A stretch of DNA of 11,027 bases, taken from positions 1 through 11,027 of the forward strand of contig JASIEC010000155.1 in the NCBI GenBank assembly GCA_030046135.1, given 5' to 3'. This document shows positions 1 through 7,500 of the stretch, in pieces. The stretch is from Thermoplasmata archaeon. Lineage in GTDB: Archaea; Thermoplasmatota; Thermoplasmata; Lutacidiplasmatales; UBA184. Below the pieces are notes generated by a model. That model saw only the letters and a program-made list of their open reading frames with translations, ran no database searches and was not told where the DNA came from. Every line of letters begins with the position of its first letter. Position 1 is the stretch's first letter. The position numbers were made by a program, and so were the translations under genes.

Positions 1-266
1 GGAGACGGCCGGTCCGGGTTCCAAGCCGCGCGCGCCCGCGGCGCGTCTTGGCGGGCGAGTCGGACGATCGCGCGGCCCCCGTCGCTCCGGACGAGGCGGA
101 ACGCGAGCTCGGCTTCGCCGGCCGCGCGGGCGGCCGCCCCGAGGCGGGCGACCCACGCGGAAGGGGAGAGGGGGGGAACGGGTTCGCCCGCCAGCTCAAC
201 GCCGAGGTAGCGGACGCGGGGCCGCGGGGGCCTACCGGACGAGGTCGATGACTTCCTCGGACTCAC
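1..266 (-). CDS. Probable RNase P protein component Pop5/Rnp2 (partial, runs off window)
   Basis: The minus strand beyond ftsZ stays open to the window edge in a frame shifted by one from ftsZ. About 88 residues are visible. A GTG at 264-266 is the only in-frame start I found before the conserved part, and it makes the gene overlap the ftsZ end by 35 nt. After a basic Ser/Pro/Arg-rich leader comes VRYLGVEL (about residues 18-25). About 30 residues later come GEAELAFRLVRSDGGRAIVR and then a RARAAW segment. This matches the Pop5/Rpp14 pattern: RYL-hydrophobic-E near the N-terminus, then G-x-A-x-L-x-x-x-LI, a turn, a GIxR strand and VRAAL. In that family the protein binds the catalytic domain of archaeal RNase P RNA during tRNA 5' processing. 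The C-terminal third is missing. The assignment rests on pattern matching from memory; an unrelated alpha/beta protein is possible. Confidence 0.5.
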   Translation of the reverse strand, partial: MSPRKSSTSSGRPPRPRVRYLGVELAGEPVPPLSPSAWVARLGAAARAAGEAELAFRLVRSDGGRAIVRLARQDAPRARAAWNPDRPS

Positions 267-1368
267 CGGTCGCGTAGCCCCCCTTCTGGCCGAGGAGGCT
301 CGTCGCCCGGACGCCGGTGATGATCAAGAGCACCTTGATCGTGTTCTCCATCTCGGGCGAGTTCTCGACGCTGCAGCCCCAGATGATCCGCGCGCGCTTC
401 GAGATCTTCCCGCCGACGAGCGCCGCGGCCTTCTCGGCCTCGCTGACGGTCATCGTCGGACCCCCGATCACGCGGACGAGGGCGCCCGTCGCGTCCTTGA
501 GCTCGACCGAGCCGAGCAGGGGCGACGTGAGAGCCTCCGTGACCGCCTCGGTGACCCGATCGGTCGCGCTCTCGCTCTCCCCGAGGCCGATCAGCGCGAC
601 CCCGCCGTCCTTCATCACCGTCAGGATGTCGGCGTAGTCCAGGTTGACGAGGCCGGGCCTCGTCACGATCTCGGTGATCCCCTTGATCGCGGTCATGAGC
701 ACCGCGTCGGCGAGCTTGAACGCGGAGTCGAGGGGCATCCGCGGGACGAGCTCGAGGAGCTTGTCGTTCTGGATGACGATCGTCGTGTCGCAGACCCGCC
801 GGAGGCGCTCGAGGCCGTCCCGGGCCTGCTCCATCCGGGCGACGCCCTCGCCGGCGAACGGAAGGGTGACGACGCCCATCGTGAGCGCCCCCGCTTCCTT
901 CGCCAGGCGGGCGACGAGGTGGGCGGAGCCGGTGCCGGTGCCGCCTCCCATCCCGGCGGTGATGAAGACGATGTGGGCTCCGTTCAGAAACTGACGGAGC
1001 TCCTCCTCGTTCTCCCGCGCGGCTTCCTCGCCGATCTCCGGGCGCGCCCCCGCGCCGAGGCCCTTCGTCGCGCGGCGGCCGATGAGGATCTTCCGGGGCG
1101 CGTGGATCGTCAGGAGGTGCTTCGCGTCCGTGTTGATGGCGCACATCTCCGCCCCCTGGATCCCCTCCTCGACGCAGCGGTTGATCGTGTTCGATCCGCC
1201 CCCGCCGCAGCCGACGATCCGGATGTTGACCTTCAGAGCCTCCGCGAGCTTCGCGAGCTCCGCATCGTCCGCGCTTCCGTACGCGGGCGCCGCGGGCCGC
1301 TGGTCTCCCTGGACCAAGCTCTGGTTCTCCTGGTGCTTCGCGATCGCTTCCTGAATGATTGACTTCAT
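232..1368 (-). CDS. ftsZ: Cell division GTPase FtsZ
   Basis: This is the tubulin-like GTPase that polymerises into the cytokinetic ring at midcell. At 378 aa it has normal archaeal length. The nucleotide-binding loop GCGGGGSNT is at residues 53-61, the tubulin signature GGGTGTGS at 141-148, and the T7 synergy loop NLDYAD at 242-247, whose acidic residues complete the GTPase site of the neighbouring subunit. Residues 1-46 form a charged N-terminal extension beginning MKSIIQEA, as I recall for Thermoplasma-type FtsZ. The protein ends in EEVIDLVR, an acidic-hydrophobic-basic tip reminiscent of the C-terminal peptide that binds SepF or FtsA; that role is inference. The ATG start is preceded by GGAACGGGGAACGGG with no strong Shine-Dalgarno match. 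The nearest TATA box lies about 70 nt upstream, so this mRNA should have a leader, unlike its neighbours. The Pop5-like gene overlaps its 3' end. Confidence 0.97.
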   Translation of the reverse strand: MKSIIQEAIAKHQENQSLVQGDQRPAAPAYGSADDAELAKLAEALKVNIRIVGCGGGGSNTINRCVEEGIQGAEMCAINTDAKHLLTIHAPRKILIGRRATKGLGAGARPEIGEEAARENEEELRQFLNGAHIVFITAGMGGGTGTGSAHLVARLAKEAGALTMGVVTLPFAGEGVARMEQARDGLERLRRVCDTTIVIQNDKLLELVPRMPLDSAFKLADAVLMTAIKGITEIVTRPGLVNLDYADILTVMKDGGVALIGLGESESATDRVTEAVTEALTSPLLGSVELKDATGALVRVIGGPTMTVSEAEKAAALVGGKISKRARIIWGCSVENSPEMENTIKVLLIITGVRATSLLGQKGGYATGESEEVIDLVR

Positions 1369-1436
1369 GCCCGTTCCCCGTTCCTGTTTGTCAGACGAGC
1401 GTCATACGCTCTGCTCCGAGAGTTCGGAAGTTGATA

Positions 1437-1447
1437 GATAAACATTT
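1437..1447 (-). promoter_or_regulatory. TATA-like box of ftsZ
   Basis: The minus strand reads AAATGTTTATCTATC here, one of the few A/T-rich patches in the region. It is centred about 70 nt before the ftsZ ATG, predicting a start of transcription near 1413-1416 and a 5' leader of roughly 45 nt. The leader would contain a tiny ORF (ATG at 1403-1405, stop at 1391-1393). Confidence 0.55.
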
Positions 1448-1489
1448 GTGTAGAGGGGAACGGTTCGCTGTCGAGGAGCGTCACAGCCG

Positions 1490-1496
1490 CTTTACC
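1490..1496 (+). promoter_or_regulatory. TATA-like box of the DUF1801 gene
   Basis: CTTTACC is centred about 27 nt before the GTG at 1520. This is the distance expected when transcription starts at the start codon itself (leaderless mRNA). The match to consensus is weak, and position is the main support. Confidence 0.4.
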
Positions 1497-1519
1497 CGCG
1501 GCGCCTCTAGGACCCGACC

Positions 1520-1981
1520 GTGGGGCGAGCTCCGCCCGGCGAGCTCATCGACCGGATGATCGTCCGCCTCGGGGATTGGCGCGGCGAGCGGATCGGCCAG
1601 ATCCGCCGGCTGATGCGGGAGGCCGAGCCCGAGATCGTCGAGGAGTGGAAGTGGATGGGCACGCCGACGTGGTCCCGCGACGGCCTCGTCGCGATCGCGA
1701 ACCCGCACGCGGGGAAGGTGAAGGTCACGTTCGCGCACGGGGCCCATCTGCCCGATCCCCGGCGTCTGTTCAACGCCGGCTTGGGGGGGAGCGAGTGGCG
1801 GGCCGTGGATATCCTCGAGACCGATGCGGTCGACGAGGCGGCCCTCAAAGACCTCATCCGGGCCGCCGTGAACTTCAATCGCTCCCGGCTCGGCGGCACG
1901 GGGCGCCCGTCGCGCCGATCGAAGGTCGCCCGGCGTCCGGGCTCCCGGACCGCCCCGCGAACGTCGGGCTCCCCCCGCTGA
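1520..1981 (+). CDS. DUF1801 domain protein
   Basis: This 153-aa protein has an N-terminal helical segment (LIDRMIVRLGDWRGERIGQI) followed by EIVEEWKWMGTPTW, the characteristic E-x-W-x-M/G-x-P-x-W/Y block of DUF1801 (YdhG/Rv-type) proteins. It continues with a beta strand ending in KVKVTFAHGAHLPDP, a GSEWRAVDI segment and a closing helix DEAALKDLIRAAV. The core spans about residues 10-122. The biochemical role of the family is unknown; the fold is a small alpha/beta domain. Residues 123-153 form a low-complexity tail rich in Arg, Ser and Pro, beyond the usual domain end, which could bind nucleic acid or simply be disordered. The GTG start is favoured by a TATA-like box about 27 nt upstream. 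It is transcribed away from ftsZ and converges on the methyltransferase gene, 36 nt apart. Confidence 0.8.
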   Translation: MGRAPPGELIDRMIVRLGDWRGERIGQIRRLMREAEPEIVEEWKWMGTPTWSRDGLVAIANPHAGKVKVTFAHGAHLPDPRRLFNAGLGGSEWRAVDILETDAVDEAALKDLIRAAVNFNRSRLGGTGRPSRRSKVARRPGSRTAPRTSGSPR

Positions 1982-2017
1982 CACCGGACCTCGGCGACCG
2001 CGGGCGGGCCCCCGCTC

Positions 2018-2869
2018 TTACCGTACCGCGGCGAGGACCCGAAACGCCCCGGCCCGCCAGAGCACCTCGGTCCGGGCGAATCCCGCGTCGAGGAGCGCGT
2101 GCTCGTGAAGCTCGAGCGAGGCGACGGCTCTCGGGCCCGGCTCCCTCGTCGGAGGGATCCGCCCGGGCAATCGCTCCTGTCGGTCGCGGAACGCGGCGCG
2201 GAGCGTGGGGTCGCTCGACAGCGTGACCCACCACGCTTCCCAGGAGCGCTGGAACTCCGGAAGACCCCCGCCCCGTCGGGCGGCTCCCTCGGGACGGCCC
2301 GTCGTCGGGGGCGGACCGACGGCCCGGTCCGCGGGCCGTCGGGACGGCAGGAAGTCTCCGTCGATCACGAGCCCACCCGGGCGGAGAATCCGGCCGAGCT
2401 CCCGGTAGAGTCGGCGGAGCGTGTCGGCTTCGAGCCAGTGCAGCGTGAGCGACGAGACGGCGACGTCGAACCGTCCGGGGGGGAGCGCGGACGGCCACGT
2501 CGCCTCTCGGAGGTCGGCGAGGATCCAGGCGGTCCTCCGACGGAATCGGCGCAGGGCCCTCTCGCCGACCTCGAGCAGCACCGGATCGGTGTCCACCGCG
2601 ACGACGCGGCACCTCGGAAAACGTCGAAGCATCCGGGCGACGAGCGAGCCGGGACCGCTCCCCAGCTCGAGCGCGCGGAACGGGCTCCGGACCCGCTCGC
2701 CGATCGCTCGGAGGATCGCCTCGGTCCGGTCTCTCCGGGTCGGGTCGATCGAGCGGGAGAACATCGGGTCCCAGCTCTCGAGGACCTCCTCGTAGGCGAG
2801 GGGAACGGGCGTTCCCTCGGACGATGGACGCGACGCCGGCGTCCGGCCGGTCGGGGGGGACCGTCTCAT
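2018..2869 (-). CDS. Class I SAM-dependent methyltransferase
   Basis: This 283-aa protein has a Rossmann-like methyltransferase core. Motif I, LELGSGPGSL (residues 67-76), is the SAM-binding glycine loop. Motif II ends in VVAVDTDP with the ribose-binding acid at D93. A following WILADLREA segment carries the adenine-contacting position, and FDVAVSSLTLHWLEAD then RILRPGGLVIDGD correspond to motifs IV and V. The SSLTLHWL block resembles the methyltransferase type 11/12 group (BioC-like, trans-aconitate-like), but the substrate cannot be read from sequence. The C-terminal 100 residues are Arg-rich and probably form the substrate cap. The ATG start is placed by a GGGAGG Shine-Dalgarno-like run 13-18 nt upstream. 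It lies 40 nt after the membrane-protein stop, so the two probably share a transcript. The reading frame stays open far upstream, but that part lies antisense to nothing recognisable and overlaps the membrane-protein gene. Confidence 0.85.
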   Translation of the reverse strand: MRRSPPTGRTPASRPSSEGTPVPLAYEEVLESWDPMFSRSIDPTRRDRTEAILRAIGERVRSPFRALELGSGPGSLVARMLRRFPRCRVVAVDTDPVLLEVGERALRRFRRRTAWILADLREATWPSALPPGRFDVAVSSLTLHWLEADTLRRLYRELGRILRPGGLVIDGDFLPSRRPADRAVGPPPTTGRPEGAARRGGGLPEFQRSWEAWWVTLSSDPTLRAAFRDRQERLPGRIPPTREPGPRAVASLELHEHALLDAGFARTEVLWRAGAFRVLAAVR

Positions 2870-2909
2870 CTCCCGGCGTCCCTCCCGAGGGCGGCGTCGG
2901 GATCGTGGA

Positions 2910-3593
2910 TCAGGGAGCCGAGCCCCCCGGGGAGGGAACCGCCCGGGGGGCCGACGGTCGACCGAGGAGCCAGAGGAGGAGTCCCATCGCGCCGAGCGCC
3001 CCGGCGACGAGCGCCCAGTACCATCCGGCGCTGGCCCAGAACGAGAACGAGTAGAGCGGCCCCTGGCCGCTCCCCCAGAACGCCGAGCACGGGGTCGTGC
3101 CCCCGAACGAGCAGCCCCCGGATCCGGTCGCTCGGCGATACGCCCACGGCTGGAGCAACGGGGCGAGGACCGCGGCCGCGACCAGGAGAACCGTCCCCGC
3201 GATCGCCACGCCGCCGATCGTCCCCCCCGCCGTCGACCGCACCCTCCCGAGGGAGAACGCCGCCCCGACGATCCCCGCCACGACCGCGAGGATCCCTCCG
3301 ACGACGAGCAGGGCAAAGACGGCCTCGTAGACTCCGCCGACCGGTCCGAGGCCGTGCGCCGCGTAGCCGACCCAGCGCGAACCCACCGTGCTGGTGTAGA
3401 ACGAGCTGCCGGGCCAGAAGGTCGTCGTGACCCCTCCGCCCGTCCAGGTCCACCACGCGAGGCGGCTCGAGACGAAGGCAAGGGCCCCGGCCACGATGAG
3501 AAGGACCGACGCGGCGAGGCGGAGGCGGGAGACGTCGCGCGAGGGAGCCGACGGGGTCGGGGTCGCAGAAGGGTTCGGAGCGGCCGGCGCCAC
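2910..3593 (-). CDS. Four-helix integral membrane protein of unknown function
   Basis: I do not recognise a family. The 227-aa product has a Pro/Ala/Ser-rich N-terminal tail (residues 1-18) and then a basic patch (SRDVSRLRL). It has four hydrophobic segments at about 27-46, 88-113, 122-147 and 189-211. Basic residues before helix 1, in the short loop between helices 2 and 3 (SLGRVRST) and after helix 4 put both termini inside by the positive-inside rule. Two outer loops (about 47-87 and 148-188) are rich in Trp, Tyr, Gly and Ser. The second carries the protein's only cysteines, C161 and C169, which could form a disulfide. The GTG start has a TATA-like box about 33 nt upstream. It lies between the CADD-like gene and the methyltransferase on the same strand; the 40-nt gap to the methyltransferase suggests an operon. 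Confidence 0.75.
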   Translation of the reverse strand: MAPAAPNPSATPTPSAPSRDVSRLRLAASVLLIVAGALAFVSSRLAWWTWTGGGVTTTFWPGSSFYTSTVGSRWVGYAAHGLGPVGGVYEAVFALLVVGGILAVVAGIVGAAFSLGRVRSTAGGTIGGVAIAGTVLLVAAAVLAPLLQPWAYRRATGSGGCSFGGTTPCSAFWGSGQGPLYSFSFWASAGWYWALVAGALGAMGLLLWLLGRPSAPRAVPSPGGSAP

Positions 3594-3622
3594 GGGGTCC
3601 CCGCTCGCCTCGTGGGAAGCGT

Positions 3623-3630
3623 CCTATTTG
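3623..3630 (-). promoter_or_regulatory. TATA-like box of the membrane-protein gene
   Basis: The minus strand reads CAAATAGG, an A/T-rich island in very GC-rich sequence, centred about 33 nt before the GTG start at 3593. It lies in the 133-bp gap after the CADD-like gene, so the membrane protein and methyltransferase can form their own transcription unit with a leader of only a few bases. Confidence 0.45.
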
Positions 3631-3726
3631 GACGTTCCGGCGGGTGTCGGACCCGCGATCCTTCGGGGGAGCTTCGACCGCGATCCCGGCCGGACGGATC
3701 GAGGGTCGCTCGACCCCGCGCTCCGA

Positions 3727-4410
3727 TCAGGCGGCCGGCCGGGCCCGCGTCGCGGGGAGAGGGAACCCGTCCAGGAACCCCCACCACGCATCGATCGACC
3801 GGCGGGCGGCGAGCAGCCCCGAGGCCCGGGCGGCCGGCGAGAGATCGAGCTCGCGCCGGAGGATCTTACGTTCGGCGCCGGAGTGCTCGACATCGGCGCC
3901 GGTGTGGACCCGGAAGAACTCGTGGGTCTTCGGGTCGCGGAGTCCGTAGTGCTCCCGGAGGCCCCGCGACTTCTCGGCCGCGATCTCGGGGAAGATCGAC
4001 TCGTAGGCGTAGAGCGAGGCGAGCGCCTCGGCCGGGCTCCGCTCGGTGAGGCGGGAGTACGTCCCGAGGAGCCGGCGCGTCGACGGGAACGCGGGGGCCC
4101 GGCGAGCGTCCCGGCGCGACAGCCCGATCCCTTCGGCGAAGTCGAGCCAGAGCTCCGGGTGCGTCGGGCTCCGCCCCTCCTCGTCGACGAGGTTGTCGAG
4201 CAGGGATCGACGGTCCTCCGAGCGCTCCAGCCGGGCGTACGCCGCCGCGACGTAGCGCGGGAAGTTCGATTCGAACTGGTAGTACTGTCCCGCGTACGAG
4301 CGGAGCGTCGCGAGCGGGAGCTCCCCTCGGGACCACGCGGTGTAGAACGGGTGCTTCAAAAGATGGCGGGCCGAAAGGAGCGCGTCGATCTCCTCGAGCG
4401 GTCGGGGCAT
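3727..4410 (-). CDS. CADD/PqqC-like metalloenzyme, candidate self-sacrificing p-aminobenzoate synthase
   Basis: The 227-aa product matches the all-helical CADD/TenA/PqqC oxygenase fold and is close in length to Chlamydia CADD (231 aa, from memory). Blocks in order are HLLKHPFYTAWSRGEL (16-31), YAGQYYQF (39-46), LLDNLVDEEG (70-79), HPELW (84-88), LYAYES (133-138), AAEKSRGL (144-151) and HTGADVEH (169-176). Aligned to CADD as I remember it, the dimetal ligands E81, H88, E142, H174, D178 and H181 correspond to E77, H84, E137, H169, D173 and H176. Tyr27, consumed to make the aromatic ring, corresponds to Y23, and the amine donor Lys152 to K147. By analogy it could make p-aminobenzoate for folate or methanopterin from its own side chains, using metal, O2 and reductant. 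The ATG at 4410 is chosen over a longer in-frame start at 4485 because a TATA-like box lies 27 nt upstream and homology begins there. Confidence 0.88.
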   Translation of the reverse strand: MPRPLEEIDALLSARHLLKHPFYTAWSRGELPLATLRSYAGQYYQFESNFPRYVAAAYARLERSEDRRSLLDNLVDEEGRSPTHPELWLDFAEGIGLSRRDARRAPAFPSTRRLLGTYSRLTERSPAEALASLYAYESIFPEIAAEKSRGLREHYGLRDPKTHEFFRVHTGADVEHSGAERKILRRELDLSPAARASGLLAARRSIDAWWGFLDGFPLPATRARPAA

Positions 4411-4433
4411 GTCGGGAGGACGGTCCGGGCGGC

Positions 4434-4440
4434 TTCTAAG
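4434..4440 (-). promoter_or_regulatory. TATA-like box of the CADD-like gene
   Basis: The minus strand reads GCTTAGAAG here, centred 27 nt before the ATG at 4410. This fits a leaderless transcript and argues against the longer in-frame start at 4485. It shares the 122-bp divergent region with the DP2 promoter. Confidence 0.45.
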
Positions 4441-4503
4441 CTTTCGCTCCGCCGCCCCGTCGGGCCCCGCCGGGAGCCTCGCCACGGGCCGGCGCGCCGC
4501 AGG

Positions 4504-4509
4504 TTTATC
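4504..4509 (+). promoter_or_regulatory. TATA box of the PolD large-subunit gene
   Basis: TTTATC, the same core as at ftsZ and the winged-helix gene, is centred about 26 nt before the GTG at 4533. This is the spacing expected for a leaderless mRNA, and it independently supports GTG 4533 as the start. Confidence 0.6.
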
Positions 4510-4532
4510 TCGGACGAGCCGGTCGGACCCCC

Positions 4533-7500
4533 GTGGAGGCCTACTTCTCGTCGCTCGACGCCGAGGTCGACCGGGCGTACCGGGCGGCCGATGCCGCGCG
4601 GCGGGAGGGCCTCGACCCCGAGGATCGCCCCGAGATCCCTCGCGCCCACGACATGGCGACGCGCGTCGAGAAGCTGCTCGGGGTCGAGGGGATCTCGACC
4701 GAGATCCGGACTCTCGCGGCGTCCCTGCCGCGCGAGGAGGTGGCGGTCACCATCGCCCGGAGGATCGCGGGCGATGCCGCGCGCGGGGGCTCCGTGGCGG
4801 AGCGTGTCGAGCTGTCGCTCCGGGTCGGGCTTGCGATCCTCACCGAGGGGATCCTGGTGGCCCCGCTCGAGGGCCTCGCCGAGGTCCACCTGAAGGACGA
4901 TCGGGCGGGCCCTCCGTACGTCGAGCTGTACTACGCGGGGCCGATCCGCGCGGCCGGTGGGACCGCCCAGGCGCTCAGCGTTCTCCTCGCCGACATCGTC
5001 CGCCGGGACCTCGGCCTCGGCGAGTTCCGGGCGACGCGCGAGGAGGTCGGCCGGTACCAGGAGGAGATTCCGCTGTACAAGTACCACCAGCACCTCCAGT
5101 ACGTCCCCTCGGCGGAGGAGATCGCCGAGGTCGTGGGCCACGTCCCCGTGGCGATCTCGGGCGAGGCGACCGAGGGCGGGGCCGAGGTCAGCGCGTTCCG
5201 CAACCTCCCGCGGGTCCCGACGAACGGCATCCGGGGCGGCGCGTGCCTGGTCATCGCCGAGGGGCTCTGCCAGAAGGCTCCGAAGCTCCGCCGCGTCGCC
5301 GAGAAGCTCGGCCTCGGCGGCTGGGAGTTCCTCGCCGGGCTCGGGCACTCCGCCACCGAGGAGGACGATCCCCGGCTCCCGAAGTACCTCCGCGAGGCGG
5401 TCGGGGGGCGACCGGTCCTGGCGCACCCCCGTCGGCCGGGAGGGTTCCGCCTCGTGTACGGGCGGGCGCGCACCTCGGGACTCGCCGCCTGCGCGGTGAA
5501 CCCGGCGACGATGGTCGTTCTCCAGCACTTCGTCGCGATCGGGACGCAGGTGAAGCTCGAGTACCCGGGCAAGGCGGCGGCGATGGGGATCTGCGACACG
5601 GTGGAAGGTCCGATCGTGGAGCTCGACGACGGCACCGTGACCGCGGTCCACGAGGTCGCGAGGGCCGAAGAGCTCCTCCCCCGGATCCGCCGGATCGTCG
5701 ATCTCGGGGAGATGCTCGTCGGCTTCGGTGAGTTCCTCGAGAACAACCGGCCGCTCGACCCGGGGGCGTACTCCCTCCCCTGGCACGTGGAGGAGCTCCG
5801 GGCCGCGGGCCTGGACCCCGAGGCGGCCGCGAGCGTGACCTTCGGGGAGGCGCTCGAGGTCTCCCGCGCGCGGGGCGTCCCCCTGCATCCTCGATGGGGC
5901 CTCTTCTGGCACGACCTCGCCCCCGAGGAGGTCCGCGCCTTGGCCGAGCTCGTCGAGCGGAGCGGGCGCTGGACGGCCGGGGCGCTCGAGCTCCCCTCGG
6001 ACCCGCTCTGGCGGGAGCTGCTCGTCCGGCTCGGGTTCCTCTTCCGTCCGCTCGAGGGGGGCCGGATCCGCGGCGAGCCCGACCCGAGCGAGGCGCTCGT
6101 CGCGGGATGCGGCCTCGACGCCGTCGACGGCTCGCTCCTCCGCCGGGTCGCCCTCGACCCCGTCGACCCTGAACCGCTCGCCTACGTGAGCCGGCTCAGC
6201 GGGGTCCCCGTTCGCGCCCGGGCCCCGTCGCGGATCGGAGGACGCGTCGGGCGTCCGGAGAAGGCGTACCACCGGACGATGGAGCCGAACGTGCACGCCC
6301 TCTTCCCGGTCGGCGAGCAGGGCGGTCCGGGGCGCTCCGTGCCGGAGGCGGCCCGCCGGACGATCGGCGGGGGCGTCCGCGTCGAGCTCGGCGTCCGGCG
6401 GTGCCCGTCGTGCGAGAAGGTCTCCGTCTGGACGCGGTGCGCCTGCGGAACCCCCACCCGGCCGACGGGCGACGTCCTCCCGCAGGTCCTCCCGGTCGCC
6501 GCCCTCTGGAGCGAGACGATCTCGCGCCTCGGCTTGTCGAGCGTCCCGACGGTGAAGGGGGTGAAGGGCCTGCTCTCCCCGGGAAAGGTCCCCGAGCGCC
6601 TCGAGAAGGGGATCCTTCGCGCCGTCCACCGGATCTCGGTCTACCAGGACGGGACGGCGCGGTTCGATCTCACGAACCTGCCGCTCACCCACTTCCGCCC
6701 GAGCGAGATCGGCACCGACCTCGCCGCCCTCGCGCGGCTCGGCTACCGGGCGGATTGGACGGGGGCCCCGCTCGCGGACCCCGAGCAGCTGGTCGAGCTC
6801 GCCCCGCAGGACCTCGTCGTCTCGCGCTCGTGCGGGGTGTACCTCGCCCGCCTCGCCCAGTTCGTCGACGACGAGCTGGTGCGGCTCTACGGCCTCTCCC
6901 CGTTCTACCGGGCCTCCCGCCCCGAGGACCTCGTGGGATCGCTCGTCGTCGCCCTCGCTCCTCACACCTCGGGGGGGGTCGCGGGCCGGCTCGTGGGATT
7001 CACCGACGCCGAGGCGTGCTTCGCCCATCCCGTCTTCCACGCGGCGAAGCGCCGCAACTGCGACGGCGACGAGGACTCGGTGACGCTCCTCCTCGATGCG
7101 CTGCTCAACTTCTCGCGGGCGTACCTGCCCGAGAGCCGCGGGGCGCTCATGGACAAGCCGCTCGTCCTCACGACGCGGCTCGAGGCGACCGAGGTCGACA
7201 AGGAGGCGCACCACCTCGACGTGGGCGCCCGCTACCCGCTCGCGCTCTACCGGGGGGCGCTCGAGCGGAAGGACCCGAAGGAGCTCGAGCCTCTCGTCGA
7301 CTCGGTCGGCCACCGCCTCGGGTCCGCGCGGGCCCTCTCGGGGTACGGGTTCACGCACGACACGCGACGGATCGCCGGAGGACCGGTCCGCTCCGCGTAC
7401 CGGGACGGCCGGACGATGGCCGACCTCGTGGAGCGATCGGTCCTCCTCGCGACGCAGATCCGGGCCGTCGACGTCGCCGAGGCGGTCGCGCTCGTCCTGA

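Noticed and set aside
2870..3787. Upstream in-frame extension of the methyltransferase to 589 residues
   Set aside because: It overlaps the membrane-protein gene in another frame and is Arg-rich filler. A Shine-Dalgarno-like run precedes ATG 2869.
4411..4485. Longer start (4485) for the CADD-like protein
   Set aside because: The added 25 residues have no family counterpart, and the start would lie upstream of the TATA-like box that fits ATG 4410.
3427..4893. A 488-residue plus-strand open frame
   Set aside because: It is antisense to the CADD-like and membrane-protein genes and overlaps DP2 in another frame; composition is compositional noise.
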